Positions 59,859-64,000 of a stretch of 64,000 bases of DNA are shown here, in pieces. Below the pieces are notes generated by a model. The model worked only from the letters and a program-made list of their open reading frames with translations, was not told the DNA's origin and did no database searches. How positions within the stretch are numbered: the first letter of the stretch is position 1; every line of letters begins with the position of its first letter. This stretch comes from Agaricus subrufescens (lineage: Eukaryota > Basidiomycota > Agaricomycetes > Agaricales > Agaricaceae), in assembly GCA_029945375.1 (NCBI GenBank), contig CM057064.1, positions 186,001 through 250,000 on the forward strand. The letters run 5' to 3'. Made by a program: the position numbers and the translations under genes.

Positions 59859-61593
59859 CCTACTGGACGCCAAACATCAATTCAAAATTTGGACCAACCA
59901 CGAGAACCTAAAATACTTCCGAGAACCCCAAAAGCTCAATGCCTGACAGGCCCGATGGTACCTCATGCTACAAGAATACGATTACCTCCTCTGACATATC
60001 CCCGGAAAGACAAATGTGAAGGCAGACATCCTCTCTAGACTATTCCGACACGACCCAGAAGAAGTGAACCCCAAAATCGAAATGTTCAAAGACCGCATAA
60101 TCCTACGAACCTTATCAGAACTTCCCACGTCACTAGAAATAACCCTTCTCCAAAATCGGAATTTCAGTATCTCCACGGACTCTCACATTCTCAACACCAT
60201 CCGAAACTCCCCCAAGCCCGAACACCGCGTTGCCCAAGAAATGAACAAATGACCCGACCAATTTTGGAGCAAAAATGGAATCACCTACCACAACAGCAAG
60301 ATCTATGTACCAGACGAACCCAAACTAAGGGAATCCATACTCCTGGACCATCATAACCCACCCGACATCAGACACCCAGGCTCCTACCGCATGCTCGAAC
60401 TAATAAAACGAACCTACTGGTGGCCCACAATCAAAACGGACGTCAAACGATTCGTCAAAGGATGCGCTGAATGCCAAAAGAACAAGATCAACTGACAACC
60501 CGGCCACACCCCCCTCAAACCATTACCAACACCTGAAGCCCCATGGCAGGAGATCTCCATCGACATGATCAGACCCCTACCTAAATCCGAGGAACACGAC
60601 GCCATACTCGTCATAGTTGACCGATTCTCCAAAATGATTCACCTCATCCCCACCGAAACATCTCTCAACTCCAGACAGCTAGCTGACATTTACAAACGAG
60701 ATATATGGCGCATACATGGTATACCCAAACGAATTATCAGCAACAGAGGTCCTCAGTTCGCCTCCAAATTCATGAAGGAATTATGCACAGCTCTTGGCAT
60801 CGAACGAAACCTATCCACCGCCTACCACCCCCAAACTGATGGACAAACAGAACAAATCAATCAAGAAGTCGAGACCTACCTAAGAAGCTTTGTAAACTAC
60901 AAACAAAACGACTGGGCCAGATGGCTACCCACCGCCGAGTTCCAATACAATGACAAAATCCACGCTGCCACTGGACAAACCCCGTTCTTCCTCAATTACG
61001 GCTCACACCCATGGAAAGGAAACCTATCTTTAGACTCAGTTAACCCACTCGCCAGCGAATTTACCACGGAATTAGCTAAAACCCAAAACAAAGCACAAGC
61101 CGCAATGGAAGAATACAACTCCACCATGGCTGAACGAGGAAACTTGAAACGGCAAAAAAATCCATTGCTCAAAGGAGATCGTGTCTTCCTAGAAGCCACT
61201 CACATTCGATCAAATTGCCCCTCCAGAAAAATGGACAACAAGCAATACGGACCCTTTGAAATTCTAGAACCCGTTGGAGAAACATCCTTCCATCTGAAAA
61301 TACCCGAAACATGGACCATCCACGACGTCTTCCATTCATCCCTTCTCACCAAATTCAACAAACCCGAATACGACTGTCAGAAAACTCCACCACCACCCCC
61401 TCCCGATATTATTAATAACGAAGAAGAATACGAGGTTGAAGAAATCCGTGGACACCACAAGAAAGGCCAAGGAACCCAATACCTGGTACACTGGAAGGGA
61501 TATGACAACTCCAAAGATACGTGGCAAAACACAGCCGACCTTGAGAACGCCAAGGAACTCCTGAACAAGTACTGAACGGCACACAACCTATAA
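59859..61593 (+). pseudogene. pol: Outer pol, 3' part: RNase H end, integrase, chromodomain
   Basis: It continues the outer frame exactly from 52958. TGA codons lie at 59944, 59992, 60250, 60493 and 61573. The integrase finger (HHNPPDIRHPGSYR, CAECQKNK) is present, but the second catalytic Asp of IISDRG is Asn (IISNRGPQF, codon 60742-60744). The chromodomain EYEVEEIRGHHKKGQG, YLVHWKGYDNSKDTWQ is retained. No frameshift was found in this part. Confidence 0.88.
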
Positions 61594-61596
61594 AGG
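61589..61596 (+). promoter_or_regulatory. TATAAAGG box at the outer pol end, before ORF-X
   Basis: Overlaps the ancestral pol stop TAA (61591-61593), 58 bp before the ORF-X ATG, as in the inner copy. Confidence 0.45.
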
Positions 61597-61654
61597 GAAC
61601 CCCCCTCCCAAAAACTACCGGTATAGCATCATCTATTGGTTTGAAGAAGACATC

Positions 61655-62062
61655 ATGAGCACCGCCAACAACACCACCGCCACCGACACCACCACCCCCG
61701 AACAAGAGGCCTACCACAACCTCATCATCGACTCCTTCTGAAGCTCTGCCAAACAAGAGCTACTGGAGATCCTAGCCACAGTTGCCGATGTGGACAATCG
61801 GTATGCACACACCTATACCCCGCTCATCTATGATTGCCCCAAAGGGGTAAATGCCCCAACCACTGAAGAAAAAGACCACATGGTCGCGGTCATGAGAAAG
61901 GAGAGGCAGCTGATCAAGAAGATCATACAAAGGTTGGAGCTAATGGAGGCAGACCTAAAAGATCTCACCGAGGAGATTAACCCAAACGCCACGGGATGTA
62001 ACACGAATGGTACATGGGAAAATGGATGGGCAAATCAGGATAACGACCAGCAACAAGGATAG
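61655..62062 (+). pseudogene. Outer ORF-X, one nonsense codon
   Basis: Homologue of the inner ORF-X: EAYHNLIIDSF, then a TGA at 61739-61741 where the inner copy has an Arg codon, then SSAKQELLEILATVADVDNR, HMVAVMRKERQLIKKI and ENGWANQDNDQQQG. The Asn/Thr-rich start and Trp/Gly tail are conserved in character rather than sequence. Confidence 0.75.
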
Positions 62063-62088
62063 TTGCCTAGTTGGGAGGAAGGAACTTG

Positions 62089-62096
62089 TATAAAAA
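62089..62096 (+). promoter_or_regulatory. TATAAAAA box before outer ORF-Y
   Basis: Lies 91 bp before the ORF-Y ATG, after GTTGCCTAGTTGGGAGGA, matching the inner layout; CCGCCCAACATTTC follows downstream as in the inner copy. Confidence 0.5.
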
Positions 62097-62186
62097 CCTT
62101 TTCATTTTTTGCGATTCCCTCACCGAAATCCGCCCAACATTTCGCTACTCGACCAATACACCCCTTTGCTCTCACTCTTAGCCAAC

Positions 62187-63107
62187 ATGAACCCCAGCAC
62201 CAACCCATTCACCCAAACCATTGCCATTCCAGTCGACGAAACTATCCATGTCGACTACATCAGACGCCGACACTCCACCCTAGCCCGCCGTCGCTACCTC
62301 CTCAGGATCCTACACGCTATGGCCCAACTCCGAGAAATAGGAGCCTCCATCATACAGATTAACAACAATGCCCAGAACCTCGCTGGAGGAATAACTGCCC
62401 CAATTAGACTCTGTGGCGGAGACGAAGGAATCGTAGGAGAACACTTTAATAAACTACTTGCTGACATCACCAGAATTGCCGCCACGCACATCGAATTCCG
62501 TGCCCACTCCATTGCCTGCAACTCTGTCAGACTACTCGACACCTTGGATAGAGTAGGCACCCCTGAAGAACTCGCCGCTGCAGACGCCATCTGCAAACCC
62601 TACCAACTAGAACCCGAAACCAGACCCACCTCCCCCCTTGCCAAAGTCGAACCTAAGCCCATCCTCGACCCCTCCCCACTCCCCATTCCAAAACAAGAAG
62701 ACAAGATGGACGAAGACTCCGACAAGGAAAACCGACCCCCAGGACTGTCCAACATCACTGCTCTTCACTCCCCTGAATTTGCCGAAGAAGCGGAAACCCT
62801 CTTCACCTATCTAGCCTTCATCCCTACCGCCCCAACCCCAACTGAATTCAGATGCCCCACCACCTACACTTTTGAATATAATAAAACCAAGTTGACCGGG
62901 GAAAGGACCTCTTACTGGAACGTAGTCCTCACAGTCATGCTCAACAACAAAGGAAAGAAAGAAACCTTCAAAGGACTACCAGCTCGCATCATCATCAGAG
63001 GGAGAGATAACGCTCCACACTTTATCAGTTTCAATGAACACACCAATCAATGGGTAATAGCCGACACCAAGAGGAAACTCTTGAACAACCTGTTCGCACA
63101 TATCTGA
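62187..63107 (+). CDS. ORF-Y (outer): unknown accessory protein, still open
   Basis: 306 residues, homologous to the inner ORF-Y. MNPSTNPF matches the inner start. RRYLLRILHAMAQLREIGAS, IEFRAHSIACNSVRLLDTLD, KMDEDSDKENRPPG, YWNVVLTVMLNN and DNAPHFISFNEHTNQWVIAD align in order. The frame has no stop although pol, gag and ORF-X of this copy all carry nonsense codons. It is much more divergent from its partner than the two pol genes are from each other. Upstream in-frame codons exist before 62187, but the ATG is supported by the inner copy. Confidence 0.72.
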   Translation: MNPSTNPFTQTIAIPVDETIHVDYIRRRHSTLARRRYLLRILHAMAQLREIGASIIQINNNAQNLAGGITAPIRLCGGDEGIVGEHFNKLLADITRIAATHIEFRAHSIACNSVRLLDTLDRVGTPEELAAADAICKPYQLEPETRPTSPLAKVEPKPILDPSPLPIPKQEDKMDEDSDKENRPPGLSNITALHSPEFAEEAETLFTYLAFIPTAPTPTEFRCPTTYTFEYNKTKLTGERTSYWNVVLTVMLNNKGKKETFKGLPARIIIRGRDNAPHFISFNEHTNQWVIADTKRKLLNNLFAHI

Positions 63108-63148
63108 TCTAAGCTTTGATCGGAATCTGAAGCCTGAACAGAGGGTAA

Positions 63149-63441
63149 TGTTACGATCTATTTCCGTTATCGTTCCCCTGACCCAGGACCACATGCCATC
63201 GCTCCATGACCATATGCTCACCTTGCCATTTCTGTAGTCTTGTTTCTCAGTGTTAGTCAGACACCTCGGGTATACTTACTCAGCCCAACTTCTACTTCTA
63301 TAATTAGGTAGTCTGTTCGTCTATAAGTAGCGTAGTAATACTCTGTATTCCTTACGCTTTACCAACTCGCTATATTCCCTTATCACTCTCAAGTCTTTGC
63401 CCTAAGTTGCAACCTGAGCTAACTGCTATAAGGTCGTAACA
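63149..63441 (+). repeat. 3' LTR of outer element (293 bp)
   Basis: Begins TGTTACGA and ends TCGTAACA; four transitions from the 5' outer LTR by eye. It is preceded by the purine-rich GAACAGAGGGTAA. Confidence 0.93.
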
Positions 63442-64000
63442 TCTATCTTTGATTGAGGGCCTCTCTACTCTCTTAATTATGCCACTATCAATCTATTCTT
63501 ACTTCGACAACGCTCCCTAACCGTTATGTGATGGCACCTGACGTTATACAGGCGCGCAGCTGCAATGCAGACTCGACCCCTTGACATATGCCTTTGCGGT
63601 CAATATGCGGACAAGACGCAGGATATGGCCCGTGTGCATGCCTGCACTTTTCTGCGAGCCCGATATTCTGTTATGTCCCTTTTGGTGTAATGGTTATTTG
63701 GCCGACTAGGATAGCCAGGTTACAAAAACGTTACATTCATATCAATACCCAGTGTCTGTTGGGGGTTGACTCGGCTCTTAACAGCATAATTCACTACACT
63801 ATTCAAAACGGATATGCAGAGCCCCTTCTGAACGTTTTCTGAAATTAAAACAACACTTAAAGAACAAAGAATATACGATGTAATTACATGGATATATTGA
63901 ACTCTGTATACTACTCATCTCAGTGACAATGATACATATTAATTACTGAGGTGAAACGTTTAAAGTTCAAAGTGTATAAATACCTAGCAAGCCGCCGAAA
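63442..64000. other. Right flank of the retroelement
   Basis: Starts with the target duplication TCTAT. Apart from the ETF-beta exon fragment no gene or repeat was recognised before the window ends. Confidence 0.5.
63730..63798 (-). pseudogene. Isolated copy of ETF-beta exon 2
   Basis: Minus-strand reading gives VVNYAVKSRVNPQQTLGIDM with N-V after it, against [18 protein letters not shown] with N-V in the intact gene (37468-37403). The acceptor GAATAG before the exon is also kept, so this is a genomic, not a processed, copy. It has about seven substitutions, mostly transitions, and a 3-nt in-frame insertion. The rest of the gene is absent around it. Confidence 0.75.

Larger units (their letters stand above)
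52954..59863 (+). mobile_element. Inner Ty3/Gypsy chromovirus with two extra 3' ORFs
   Basis: The element spans 52959-59858, flanked by the duplication CCTAC (52954-52958 and 59859-59863). Removing it with one CCTAC restores the outer codons for HYLLDAKHQF. Its 314-bp LTRs appear identical by eye, so insertion was recent. Layout: LTR, gag, pol (-1 frame), ORF-X, ORF-Y, purine-rich tract (GAACGGAGGGTGA), LTR. Gag, ORF-X and ORF-Y are intact, but pol carries two TGA codons and a one-base deletion. Confidence 0.94.
49690..63446 (+). mobile_element. Outer Ty3/Gypsy chromovirus, split by a nested relative
   Basis: The element runs from 49695 to 63441 and is flanked by the 5-bp duplication TCTAT (49690-49694 and 63442-63446). 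LTRs begin TGTTACGA and end TCGTAACA, an 8-bp inverted terminal match (the 5' LTR end is mutated to TA). Order: LTR, gag, protease-RT-RNase H (cut at 52958), inner element, rest of RNase H, integrase, chromodomain, ORF-X, ORF-Y, LTR. Its two LTRs differ at four sites in 293 by eye, all transitions. Nine in-frame TGA codons and lost catalytic residues show it is dead. Confidence 0.93.

Overview
The window is nuclear DNA of a basidiomycete fungus, most likely an agaricomycete. Genes carry many short GT-AG introns (mostly 43-65 nt). Several encoded families (DUF6534 and DUF6535 membrane proteins, a Plavaka-type Tnp2 transposase, chromodomain Ty3/Gypsy elements) are typical of that group. The species cannot be read from the sequence. 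All gene models were spliced by eye from reading-frame continuity and family motifs; exon ends quoted to the base are inferences, not transcript data.

Region 1 (about 0.9-37.6 kb) is mostly housekeeping. In order it holds: an S10 serine carboxypeptidase (-), a CCDC137-like basic nuclear protein (+), an MFS monocarboxylate-type permease (+), a compact GC-rich block with F-box protein (-), EB1/Mal3 (-), Glo3-type ArfGAP (-) and the CAAX protease Rce1 (+), a Ser/Thr/Pro-rich disordered protein (+), a flavin monooxygenase (-), a DUF6534 membrane protein with micro-exons (+), a possible small secreted peptide (-), ATP synthase subunit f (-), a small Cys-rich peptide (-), the GPI transamidase subunit Gpi16/PIG-T (-), divergent from the AAA ATPase Afg2/Drg1 (+), an RGG plus Lys/Glu-rich protein (+) and electron-transfer flavoprotein beta (-). 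The genes serve unrelated processes: vesicle traffic (Glo3), prenyl-protein maturation (Rce1), microtubule plus ends (EB1), GPI anchoring (Gpi16), 60S ribosome maturation (Afg2) and mitochondrial energy metabolism (Atp17, ETF-beta). Two pairs share short divergent promoters.

Region 2 (about 37.8-49.7 kb) is accessory: a DUF6535 membrane protein ending in a 15-bp coding minisatellite, an unrecognised coiled-coil gene, a GC-rich repeat patch and a decaying Plavaka (CACTA/EnSpm superfamily) transposase.

Region 3 (49.7-63.4 kb) is a nested pair of Ty3/Gypsy chromoviruses of one family. The outer element (TSD TCTAT, 293-bp LTRs) is split inside its RNase H domain by an inner element (TSD CCTAC, 314-bp LTRs that look identical). 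Both carry two extra ORFs (here ORF-X and ORF-Y) between the chromodomain end of pol and the 3' LTR. Each extra ORF follows a conserved TATAAA-type box. They resemble no protein I recognise and lack signal peptides or membrane spans. This is the best candidate for an undescribed system in the window. The outer pol is open apart from TGA codons at Arg/Lys positions, a CpG-decay signature.

The last 560 bases contain a stray copy of one ETF-beta exon, 26 kb from the intact gene.
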